Position numbers and translations under genes: made by a program. 64,000 bases of DNA, taken from positions 78,965,765 through 79,029,764 of the forward strand of contig JASWHV010000011.1 of assembly GCA_030760725.1 (NCBI GenBank), in the 5' to 3' direction. The first letter of the stretch is position 1. Each line of letters begins with the position of its first letter. This DNA comes from Neostapfia colusana. Lineage: Eukaryota; Streptophyta; Magnoliopsida; Poales; Poaceae. Under the pieces are notes generated by a model. It worked only from the letters and a program-made list of their open reading frames with translations, was not told the DNA's origin and did not search any database. Shown piece by piece: positions 43,600 through 52,520 of the stretch.

Positions 43600-44830
43600 A
43601 AAAGAACTACTGCGGGCTGCTCCGGCAGGCCAGGGGAAGTGTCGCAGGAAAACACTTCGACATCAGTGAACGGAATGCATCTGCGATGACGTCAAGAGCT
43701 GCCTCTGCCCACGGCTGTATCCAAGTTTCCATACGAGGATAGAAAACGGCTATAGAGAAACTCTTGCATGTGTGCCTGCGTGCAACATATAACGTTATCG
43801 AGCTATTTAAATGTACTTTTAGATATAGAAATATAGAAAACAACTTACGTATGTGCACGAGGCGGAACCGTGAGGCCCCTAGGGACTGTAAAGACCCTCT
43901 GCCGCCCAAATTGCCGCATGACCCGCTGAGGTGAGTACTCCTCCACGCAGAGTTGTACACGAGAGCCTTCTGTGTCCACCAAAAGTCCGCATCTCTTGTG
44001 CACAATGACGACAACCCGACGGGTGCGCGATGCTCCACAACCTCGTAAGAGTCGGAGTCCAAACGATGTCTTTGTACGCCTGTAGGTGATCGAACGACAT
44101 TGTGTACTCTAGGTACCCCCTATGCACTGTATCGTCACCCAGGTACTCTGCAAAACAAAAAGCATCACAATAAAGCAATTACCATGCGTAAGATTGAACA
44201 TATATGAAATAGAATTTGAAGTACCCTGCGTCAAGTCCATAATATGCCCATTGTTGGCCTGTCCTCCTCGGTGTCCCCGTACGAGGTGTCGCCGTAAGGG
44301 GTGACGTCCACTACAGGCCGATCTATCGGGAAACGCTCGTACACCCACAAAATCAACAACAGAAGATATCCAATCAATATTCCATCCCCGGCGACCTAAT
44401 TACAATGGAAATACTACAAGCTAGATGACTAAGAAACATATGTATGAATATTTTATTGTTAGTAAATTATTTTTGTGCAAGCCGTACGGAGACCTCGATA
44501 CGTAGCCGCTAGCACAGCTGGGCCCCAACTATACTACGGAACTACGTGGGTGAGACTGTCCGCTATCTTTCTCGCGAGTTAGATAAGACGTTTGTCGATC
44601 GAGTCCCCATGTGATTATGTGAATATTATCCATCCGAACAACCATATAAGGTACGCCTCCAAGTGTCTCGAGACAGTATAGTCCGCATTTGGGTGGATGT
44701 TCTCATGGTGAAACGAACATCAAACAATATATGTATTATTATTATTAAAATGAATAATGTAACTAAAATTCAATGACACTTACCTCGTCCTGCTGCAACC
44801 AAGTCTTCGTGGCATGCACCGTGCTCCTGT
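43600..44830 (-). pseudogene. Degenerate plant mobile domain (PMD / MAIN-like) gene
   Basis: Reading the minus strand I find, in order, STVHATKTWLQQDE followed by a donor GAG|GTAAGTG (near 44783), NIHPNADYTVSRHLEAYLIWLFGWIIF (44705-44620), LAATYRGLRTACTK (near 44500), WVYERFPIDRP (near 44345), and after an acceptor ttttgcag (near 44150) EYLGDDTVHRGYLEYTMSFDHLQAYKDIVWTP. DADFWWTQKALVYN and then PQRVMRQFGRQRVFTVP (near 43930-43880) follow, ending at a donor near 43852. These are the hallmark blocks of the plant mobile domain, found in transposons and in MAIL1/MAIN proteins. Several stops and frame changes show it is dead. Introns are still recognisable, so it decayed from a gene rather than a retrocopy. 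Confidence 0.72.
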
Positions 44831-45242
44831 TTCTCTGAAATCGGTCTTATCGAACCATTCCTCTTAGTATACCAATCGTCCACGGTGTTGACGATTTCTC
44901 GTCCACCGACATGGTTGCTATTTTGGCTAAATCTTTTTTTTTTCCACGGGCTATTAACATTAAATAATTAAAAAATAGTGCTAAAACAAAAAATTCGAGC
45001 TAAACGCGTCACCTACTGGTAGGTCCCTTGACGGTGCCCCCTGGGCCCCACCGAAGGAGAAATGGGAAAGCGGATAAGGTTTTTCAAAAAAAAAAAATTC
45101 AAAAACGCGCGAGGGCGCGCAACGATCGTAGCCGTCCATTCTTCCGCGCCTCGGTCATCGCACGGTCCGCACGCGCCCAACCGTCCTACTTGTCTTCCCC
45201 CCGCCTCATCCGCCCTTATCCCCAGAGAGCCACGCGCGCATA
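44831..45242. other. Intergenic region upstream of the SWIB gene
   Basis: AT-rich sequence grades into GC-rich sequence with a 9-A run near 45090. No TATA box is obvious in the 100 bp before the SWIB start. It probably holds the promoter of the SWIB gene. Confidence 0.45.
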
Positions 45243-45251
45243 AACCCTAGC
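45243..45251 (+). promoter_or_regulatory. Telo-box-like AAACCCTAG upstream of the SWIB start
   Basis: The motif AAACCCTAG lies 17 bp before the ATG. Such telo-boxes are common in 5' regions of plant genes for plastid, ribosomal and cell-cycle functions. It is one short copy, so it may be chance. Confidence 0.4.
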
Positions 45252-45267
45252 ATCAGCAGCACCGGCG

Positions 45268-45573
45268 ATGTCGGCGACGGCGATCATCCGCTCCGGCGAG
45301 CTGTTCGCATGCCCCAGGGCACCTCGGTGGGCGGGGGCACTGTCCGTGGTGTCGGTCCATCCCTGGGGGGCGGCGATGCGGGTGAGGGCGGTGGCGGTGA
45401 GGGCGGAGGGCGCGGAGGGGGCCGGGAAGGCAAAGAAGAGGGCGGCGAGTGGGATAACAAAGCCGAAGCCGATCTCTCTGGAGCTGAGGGAGTTTGTCGG
45501 CGGCGCGGAGGAGCTGCCCAGGACCGAGGCCATTAAGTTGGTCTGGGCGCACATCAAGGGGAACAACCTGCAG
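45268..45573 (+). CDS. SWIB/MDM2-domain protein, exon 1 (102 codons)
   Basis: The exon encodes an Arg/Ala-rich N-terminus of about 60 residues with few acidic residues at first, resembling an organelle transit peptide. The first half of the SWIB domain follows: ITKPKPISLELREFVGGAEELPRTEAIKLVWAHIKGNNLQ. It ends CTGCAG|GTGAAT, a good donor, exactly where SWIB proteins continue NNLQDP. With exon 2 the protein is 141 residues, the usual size of small plant SWIB proteins, several of which are plastid or mitochondrial nucleoid-associated. The ATG at 45268 is the first in frame after the leader. GC content is very high, as in many grass first exons. No stop or frameshift is present. Confidence 0.88.
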
Positions 45574-45940
45574 GTGAATGCTGACCCCCCCTCTCTATCC
45601 GCATCTGTAATTTTGTTTTCATTTTCTCCATTGAGCTGTAGCTTCGGTAATCTGGGGTTGGAAATTATGGCTCACAATTTGTGATGTCATTTGTGGCCGC
45701 GCTGCATGATTAAGTGGGGAAGGGGAGGGGGTGGGGCCGTGGGGATGTAATGTGGAGTGGGCAGCATCCGCATTTCCTGCACATGTGAACGTACTTACAT
45801 GTGAATTACTCTGTCGCAAATGTGTCTGGCTGTATTTCACCAATGTGTATTTTTATCTTCCCTTTTGTAGATGCTGGTGAACTCCGCCTATGTTGTAATG
45901 ACATAGCCGGTCCCAAGGCCGGGTAAAGGAGGAGGGGGTT

Positions 45941-48900
45941 GTGATAGGCTTGGCGAGCCAACAACTACACTTAGCCACTCTCATGGAAATGAAACCCAAT
46001 AAAAATTCGTTGGGGCGTAACCCTCTTAGCGACGCGCCATATCGGAACCCGGGTATGGTGTTAAGTGGGCAAGGGCCGGGTCGCCACCGCCTTAGTGGCG
46101 CGCCATATCGGAACCCGGATATGGTGTTAAATGAGCAAGGGCCGGATCGCCATCACCTTAGTGGCGCGCTACATCATCGCCCGGATGTAGTGATAAGTGA
46201 GCAAGGGTCTTTGCATCTTACTCGACGGGTGCAAAGCGTAAGGAAGCTAGCCGAGGAACATAGATTTCGGGTGGGTAGTTGGAATGTAGGATCCTTGACG
46301 GGGAAGCTACGTGAGTTAGTAGATGTTGCCATTAGGAGACGAGTAAATATCCTTTGTGTACAAGAGACTAGATGGGCGGGTCAAAAGGCGAGAGAAGTCG
46401 AGAATACCGGTTTCAAGCTTTGGTATTCTGGTTCGGCTGGGACTAGGAATGGCGTAGGTGTTCTAATAGATAAGAGTCTTAAGGATGGAGTAGTGGATGT
46501 TCGAAGACGAGGGGATAGGATCATCTTAATCAAGATAGTAATTGGGGACATTGTCTTGAACGTCATTAGTGCTTATGCCCCACAAGTTGGGCTCAACATG
46601 AGTGCTAAGAGGCAATTTTGGGAGGACTTGGAGGATATGATTAGTAGTGTACCGATAACCGAGAAACTTCTCATAGGGGGAGATCTCAATGGTCATGTGG
46701 GTGCAACTAACCTAGGATTTGAAGGAGTACATGGAGGTTTTGGATGCAGCGATAGAAATCAAGAGGGTAAGGACATCCTAGACTTTGCCGTAGCCTATGA
46801 TCTGTTGATAGCTAACACCCTCTTTAGGAAGAGGCAATCTCACCTAGTGACCTTTAGTAGTGCCCAACACTCTAGCCAGATTGACTTTGTCCTCACTAGG
46901 AGAAAGGATAGACGGGAGTGTCTAGATTGTAAGGTGATCCCGGGGGAGTGTGTTGTGACACAACATAAGCTTGTGGTAGCTGACTTTCGCTTCCATACAT
47001 GTTCTTTGCGGGACAAAGGTGTCAAAATCACAAGAACAAAGTGGTGGAAGTTGAAGGGAGAATCACAAGAATCCTTTAAAAATAGGGTGATCACAGAAGG
47101 ACCCTGGGCAGAAAATGGAGATGCAGATAGTATGTGGATGAAGATGGCAACTTGCATTAGGAAGGTAGCTAGTGAGGTGCTCGGTGCGACAAAGGGAAAG
47201 AAACTTATAGATAAAGACACTTGGTGGTGGAATGAGGATGTACAAAAGGCCATTAAGGAGAAGAAGGAGTGTTACAAGAGTTGGCATAATGATAGAAACG
47301 CAAGCAACATGCTTAAGTACAAAGAGGCTAAGAAGAATGCAAGGCGGGTTGTGAGTAAGGCAAGAGGACAAACCTATGATAAGTTATATGAGAGACTAGG
47401 GACAAAAGAAGGTGAAAAAGACATATACAAGGTAGCAAAAATCCGCGAGAGAAAGATGAGGGATCTCAATCAAGTTAAATGCATCAAAGATGAGTCTGAC
47501 CGCATTCTAGTGAAGGATGAAGAGATTAAGAATAGATGGCGTGATTACTTTAATGGGCTATTCAATGATGGGAATGAGAGCACTATGGTTGAGTTGGATG
47601 ACTCCTTTGATGACTCCAACAGGCGGTTCGTGCGGAGGATACAAGAGTTTGAGGTTAAGGAGGCCTTAAAAAGGATGAAAGGAGGAAAGGCCCTCGGCCC
47701 TGACGATGTCCCTATTGAGGTGTGGAGATGTCTTGGGGACGTCGCAATAGTATGGCTCACAAAGCTATTCAACCACATTTTTCGGTCAAACAAGATGCCT
47801 GAAGAATGGAGGAAAAGTATATTAGTACCTATCTTCAAAAATAAAGGAGATATTCAAAGTTGTACTAATTATCGAGGTATTAAGCTTATGAGTCATACTA
47901 TGAAGCTTTGGGAGAGAGTGATTGAACACCGCCTGAGGAAAGTGACCAATGTCACTAAAAACCAGTTTGGTTTTATGCCTGGGAGGTCTACAATGGAGGC
48001 GATTTTCTTGCTTCGTCAGCTTATGGAGAGATATAGGGAGCAGAAGAAGGACTTGCATATGGTGTTCATCGACTTGGAGAAGGCGTACGACAAGATACCA
48101 AGGTCAGTCATGTGGTGGGCACTAGAGAAACATAAAGTGCCAACAAAGTACATTACCCTTATCAAGGATATGTACAATAATGTTAGGACAAGTGTGCGCG
48201 TAAGTGATAGTGAGACTGATGCATTTCCTATCACGGTAGGATTACATCAAGGATCAACTTTGAGCCCATACATCTTTTCCTTGGTCATGGATGAGGTGTC
48301 GAAGGATATACAAGGGGATATCCCTTGGTGCATGCTCTTTGCTGATGATGTAGTGCTGGTAGATGAAACTAGAGATGGTGTTGAACTGTTGATAAGAAAT
48401 TAGAGTTATGGAGACAAACCTTAGAGTCCAAGGGGTTTAGACTTAGTAGGACCAAAACCGAGTATATGAGGTGCGACTTTAGTGGTGTTGGTCGTGAAGA
48501 GTGAAATGTTAGTCTACAAGGACAAATAGTACCTAGAAGGGACTCTTTCCGATACTTAGGATCAATGTTACAAAGCAATGGCGATATTGATGAGGATGTT
48601 TGCCACAGGATCAAGGTAGGGTGGATGAAATGGCGACAAGCCTCTGGAATCCTATGTGATAGGAAAGTCCCACAAAAGCTAAAAGGGAAGTTCTATAGGA
48701 CGGTGATCAGACCCGCGATGCTCTATGGGGCGGAATGTTGGCCAACTAAACGGCAACATGTCCAACAAATGAGTGTCGCAGAGATGCGCATTGCTACGGT
48801 GGATGTGTGGGCACACGAGAAGAGACCGAATAAGGAATGAGGCGATTCGTGATAAGGTAGGGGTGGCGCCGATTGAAGAGAAGTTAGTCCAACATCGGCT

Positions 48901-49114
48901 TAGGTGGTTTGGACATATCCAACGGAGACCTCCAGAAGCACCGGTTAACAGTGGGATTTTAAGAGGTAGAGAAAATATTAGGAGGGGTAGAGGACGACCA
49001 AGGTTGACCTGGGAGGAGGCGGTAAAACGAGATTTGAGAGATTGGAATGTATCCAGAGACTTAGCTCATGATAGGACCGCATGGAAAGTAGCAATTCATG
49101 TGCCAGAATCGTAG
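45941..49114 (+). pseudogene. Element F endonuclease/reverse transcriptase ORF (3' frame broken)
   Basis: The first 820 codons (to 48403) are open. A leader holds three copies of a repeat (GRxxLSGAPYRNPDMVL-like). Then the APE endonuclease: VGSWNVGSLTGK, CVQETRW, GVGVLIDKS, SAYAPQVG, GGDLNGHVG, SSQIDFVLTRR. Reverse transcriptase follows: NYRGIKLMSHTMKLWERVIE, QFGFMPGRSTMEAI, FIDLEKAYDKIPR, GLHQGSTLSPY and the catalytic FADDVVLVDE. A frameshift near 48390, a TGA near 48502 and another frameshift near 48785 break the C-terminal domain (RDSFRYLGSMLQSNGDID, CDRKVPQKLKGKFYRT, HRLRWFGHIQRRP, DRTAWKVAIHVPES). It is a recent but inactive copy. Confidence 0.92.
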
Positions 49115-49280
49115 TCTTGTTTTTTTCTTTTTTCTTTTCTCTTTTTCTTTTCCTTTTTTCTTATTTCTTTTCTCTTTTCTCTTTTTCCTTTTTCTTTTTT
49201 TCCTTTTTTCTTTTTTTTTTCCTTTTTTTTCCTTTTTTTCCCTTTTTTTTCCTTTTTTTTTTCCTTTTTTTTCCCTTGTT
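49115..49280 (+). repeat. Pyrimidine-only tract in the 3' region of element F
   Basis: About 165 bp of nearly pure T and C (blocks such as ttttctttttt and ccttttttttcc) lie between the ORF stop and the conserved RTE 3' end. It is probably a slippage expansion. Confidence 0.75.
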
Positions 49281-49663
49281 CTCATATCTCTTCCTCTGTT
49301 TTACTTCATTGATATTGGGTTTCATGTCTAGCCGACCCCAACAGGCTTGGGATAAAGGCTTGGTTGTTGTTGTTGTTGTTGTTTTGTAGATGCTGGTGCA
49401 TTTAGTTTCCCATGTAGGGGTTTCAACTGGAATGTATTGATTGACAAAAAGTCAGTTCTGTGGGTTGCAATCCTTGTCTCAACCGTAGATCCGAAGGCTA
49501 GTTAGGTGGTAATGAACTATGTGGTTTGCATGTGTAATAATTAGGACATGAATACTCTTAGAATGATGGGTTTGATGGGTAGTGACTGTGCTCTTGCCTG
49601 GACCACATTTTGTTTTCCCTGAACTGAAGCCTCTCAGGTTTCTATAGTATCTGACTATGCCTC

Positions 49664-50007
49664 TGTCAGCCGGAACTCTCCCGACGTCGATCAAGAGCGC
49701 CTGAACTTCTCTGGAGAAAAACGAGGAACGCACGCAAGTTGTTTTTGGTGCTGCTAACTTGCCGGCCTTTTCTGTTGTCTCTCATTTCTCTTAAACAAAC
49801 TGCAAAAACGTGATTACAGTGACGGCGTAAGCGCCATGCACTCCACAACCGCACGACCAGGTCACGCAGCGCCTTCAGCGGACGCTCTCGCCACGACGTG
49901 ACGACTGACATCGTGCCCCTAAATTCCTAGACGCGTCCGAGCGAGCGTGATGACTCACACGGACTCAACATGATACAAGTAAACACAAGATTATAGATGT
50001 TCCTCAC
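49664..50007 (-). repeat. 3' LTR of element G (344 bp)
   Basis: It matches 55880-56225 with scattered differences, for example cgcacg against cgcatg, tgctgc against tgccgc and gacgcgtccgagc against gacacatccgggc. This is clearly more divergence than in elements E, D or H. Confidence 0.88.
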
Positions 50008-50017
50008 ATTTCACCCC

Positions 50018-50282
50018 CTAATCCTGATGTTTCTTCTCGACCTTGACGACTCTCAATTTCTCGCGCAACTCACAAAACCGCTCACGAGCCAACGGCTTCG
50101 TCAAAATGTCGGCGACTTGCTCCTCAGTGCGGACATGTTCGACATCCATCTTCCCATCTCCGATGCAATCTCGAATGAAATGAAACCTGACATCAATATG
50201 CTTACTTCGATCGTGGAAGACGGGATTCTTACTGAGAGCTATAGCCGACTGGCTGCCCATCTTCAGGGTAAACGCCGTGCAC
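50018..50282 (-). pseudogene. Element G RNase H, C-terminal piece
   Basis: SQSAIALSKNPVFHDRSKHIDVRFHFIRD and VADILTKPLARERFCELREKL are the standard copia RNase H C-terminal boxes. The N-terminal side is cut at 50282 by element H and resumes at 52521 beyond it. Confidence 0.88.
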
Positions 50283-50469
50283 TGTTGGAAATCCGGGGAT
50301 TAAATTTCTTCTCTTTTCTTATCTTATTCTCAACGGGGGGAGGGGGCGCTGTATATATAGCCCCAAATTACAGAGTCCTAATCTAATACTACCTAGACTC
50401 CTACTCTTATTGGACTAGGACTCAATCTCTAACACCAATTATTCTAGAAAAACGGGATTATATCCAACA
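50283..50469 (-). repeat. 3' LTR of element H (187 bp)
   Basis: By eye it is identical to 52334-52520. It contains gctgtatatatagcccc, a TATA-like block that is self-complementary enough to read on either strand. Confidence 0.93.
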
Positions 50470-50511
50470 ATCACCCCCTAATCTCGTTTTTCTAGATCAC
50501 ACTCACACTAA

Positions 50512-50830
50512 TTAGGATGGAGACACACTTCCACCCTAAACACACTTTCGGGATGGACACAACTGCACCCCCAGGATGGTCACATCTACACCCTGCACAA
50601 CTCAATTTTGGGATGGGCACGTCTTCATCCCCAGGATGGCCGCATCTTCATCCTGCACACAAATTCGGGTTGGTCACATCTTCAACCCCAGGATGGGCTC
50701 ATCTTCATCCTGCACACGCATTCAGGTTGGTCACATCTTCAACCTCAGGATGGACTCATCTTCATCCTGCATATGATCTCGGAATGGACGCATCTTCATT
50801 CCGACCATATACTCGAGATGGTCACATCTT
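50512..50830. repeat. Minisatellite in element H (unit 57-60 bp, about five copies)
   Basis: Units begin aggatgg..c and contain catcttcatcctgcac and ggttggtcacatcttcaac. Three adjacent units near 50633-50805 are 57 bp each; the unit before them is 60 bp. The array lies between the NAC ORF and the polypurine tract and ends close to the ORF's stop. Confidence 0.8.
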
Positions 50831-51316
50831 CATCTCGGGCACACCTCGCATTGGCCTGCTCTTCCTCACGCGACAGAGCACCCAATATTCTACTTCTTCA
50901 CCTTCATCGTCGTGGCGATAGCACCTTGGGTCAGTGATCTCGTACTCCTCCAAGATCCATCCCGTGCTACGACGCTTCCCGAGTTCTAAGCGCATGTAGA
51001 AGCAAAACTTGACCATACGCCATTGCACCACAACTCCCATATTGGAAATTGACTGTGCACACTTGGTCGCGCTATGCTTCCAGATGCCGCCGCCACCGGA
51101 CCGTTGTACTCGAGGCTTGCTCCGCCTGCGCAACGTGAAAAAGTATCCCAAGTCACGTAGGCCATAGTTCGCCAAGAGGTCCCACGGCGTCACATCATAG
51201 AAGTCTGCTTCTATCACAATGTCCGCCTCACGCGGTGGAAAACCACGCAGCTGTGGTCGGAGAAAGTGAAGCATCAGCTCGTCCTCCGTTGGTCTGAAAG
51301 TCGAATTATGTGCCAT
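50822..51316 (-). CDS. NAC-domain (NAM) ORF captured in element H, 164 aa
   Basis: NAC proteins are plant transcription factors that bind DNA through a conserved N-terminal domain. From MAHNSTFRPTEDEL onward all five subdomains can be traced: A (FRPTEDELMLHFLRP), B (ADIVIEADFYDVTPWDLL), C (LGYFFTLRRRSKP and GGGIWKHSATK), D (VKFCFYMRLELGKRRSTGWILEEYEI) and E-like (EEVEYWVLCRVRKSRP). The Gly-Tyr-Trp-Lys box is altered (GGGIWKHSA). The open frame extends 44 codons upstream (to 51448), but the Met at 51316 fits the family best. There is no C-terminal activation region. The ORF is intact in the same strand sense as the element, so it could be expressed from the LTR. The captured origin is inferred. 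Confidence 0.85.
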   Translation of the reverse strand: MAHNSTFRPTEDELMLHFLRPQLRGFPPREADIVIEADFYDVTPWDLLANYGLRDLGYFFTLRRRSKPRVQRSGGGGIWKHSATKCAQSISNMGVVVQWRMVKFCFYMRLELGKRRSTGWILEEYEITDPRCYRHDDEGEEVEYWVLCRVRKSRPMRGVPEMKM

Positions 51317-51448
51317 GTTGTGCAGACACCTCCTTGATCGTGGGCTAGCACTTGACTTCCTCTGGCCCACCTCAGCCCAGTCAGCTACCAGGCCCGGATG
51401 GCCCAACTGAACTTTCCTGTCTTGTCCACCTGACCAACACAAGAACAC

Positions 51449-52319
51449 AAAATCCAGCCCAGCCCAGATCCTCTTGATCTCCTCTACACCTCAGCCCAGC
51501 CGGACCAGCTGAGCACACTTGGCCCGATAGGCCTCAGCCTTGGTCTGTGTCACAAGCGCAAGCTCAAGCCCACGAGGCCCAGCTAGCCCAGGGCGCTTAT
51601 CCTCTTCACTGAAACCCTAGCAGCAGAAGCTTTCTCCCTGGAGCCGCCTCCACCGCTACCTGCGCCGCTCTCGGCACCTCTTCTCCCTGGAGCCGCCTCC
51701 ACCGCTACCTGCGCCGCTCTCGGCACCTCCGCCCCCCGGCGTCTTACACCGGTGTCCCCCTGCTCGGCGCACGTCGCCCGCCTGCCTGCGCCCGCGTCCA
51801 GTGCGATCCACCTGCCACGCCCGCAGGTGCTTTGCAAGCACGCGATTTTCGCGTCACTCGAGCGTGCCGCCTTGAAGCCGCCTGACAAGCGCACCCGTCA
51901 ACACCGCCAAAGCTCGTGCTTCCAGCGGTTCGCCATGCGCGCGCTCAGCTCTTCTCGGATCTGCGTCGACTTTAATCGAGACCCGCCTCCTTTGCTCGTC
52001 GCGCCCTGGCCGCCCTCCTCGCGCCCGGGCGCTAGCCGCACGCCGTGCGCTGCACGCAACCTGCCGCCCCTGCACAGAAGCTCGCGAGCGCCCGCGGCCC
52101 CCCCATCCTCTTGAAGCTGCGGCCCTAGTCCCCGGACTTCTTCGGCGTCGCGGCCGCCTGGAGATTCACCACGCGCCCTGAGTCGGCAACGCCCTCACCC
52201 GCGTTGTTCGCTGCTGGATCCAAGCCACCTCGACGTCGATTCTACCCAAACCACCCGGGGGTTGGCCGCCCCGGGAGCACACCCTCCCGGGGCAACACGA
52301 GGTTAGATCTTGAACCCTA
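51449..52319 (-). other. GC-rich leader of element H, with a 49-bp duplication
   Basis: The region between primer binding site and NAC ORF is GC-rich and has several short open frames, none recognisable. A perfect 49-bp tandem duplication (ttctccctggagccgcctcc... to ...tcggcacctc) occupies 51632-51680 and 51681-51729. It may be further captured host sequence. Confidence 0.6.
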
Positions 52320-52331
52320 GCTCTGATACCA
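52320..52331 (-). promoter_or_regulatory. Primer binding site of element H
   Basis: The minus strand reads TGGTATCAGAGC, 2 bp inside the 5' LTR, complementary to initiator tRNA-Met. Confidence 0.9.
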
Positions 52332-52333
52332 AT

Positions 52334-52520
52334 TGTTGGAAATCCGGGGATTAAATTTCTTCTCTTTTCTTATCTTATTCTCAACGGGGGGAGGGGGCGC
52401 TGTATATATAGCCCCAAATTACAGAGTCCTAATCTAATACTACCTAGACTCCTACTCTTATTGGACTAGGACTCAATCTCTAACACCAATTATTCTAGAA
52501 AAACGGGATTATATCCAACA
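52334..52520 (-). repeat. 5' LTR of element H (187 bp)
   Basis: It pairs with 50283-50469 and is followed at 52521 by the second TGCAC. Confidence 0.93.

Larger units (their letters stand above)
45880..49381 (+). mobile_element. Element F: full-length RTE-type LINE in the SWIB intron
   Basis: A 3.5-kb non-LTR retrotransposon flanked by a perfect 17-bp direct repeat TTTTGTAGATGCTGGTG (45863-45879 and 49382-49398). It has a short 5' leader, one ORF with APE endonuclease and reverse transcriptase, and a 3' end of the plant RTE type (caggcttgggataaaggcttggttgttgttg...), a short (TTG)n tail instead of poly(A). The 5' end looks complete. The ORF is broken near its end. Confidence 0.9.
50283..52520 (-). 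mobile_element. Element H: non-autonomous short-LTR retrotransposon carrying a NAC-domain ORF
   Basis: The 2238-bp element lies in the RNase H of element G. Its LTRs are 187 bp each (50283-50469, 52334-52520) and look identical. It starts TGTTGGAAATCC and ends ATATCCAACA. The target duplication is TGCAC at 50278-50282 and 52521-52525. A tRNA-iMet primer binding site lies at 52320-52331 (minus) and a polypurine tract (cgagattagggggtgatt, minus) next to the other LTR. The 1.86-kb interior has no reverse transcriptase, integrase or gag. It holds a captured NAC-type ORF, a minisatellite and a GC-rich leader. It must depend on enzymes of another copia element. Confidence 0.93.

Noticed and set aside
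45309..45536. Glycine-rich ORF overlapping SWIB exon 1
   Set aside because: It is the out-of-frame reading of the GC-rich exon; the SWIB frame explains the sequence and its splice site.
49081..49389. Phe-rich membrane-like ORFs
   Set aside because: They are translations of the pyrimidine tract in the LINE 3' region.
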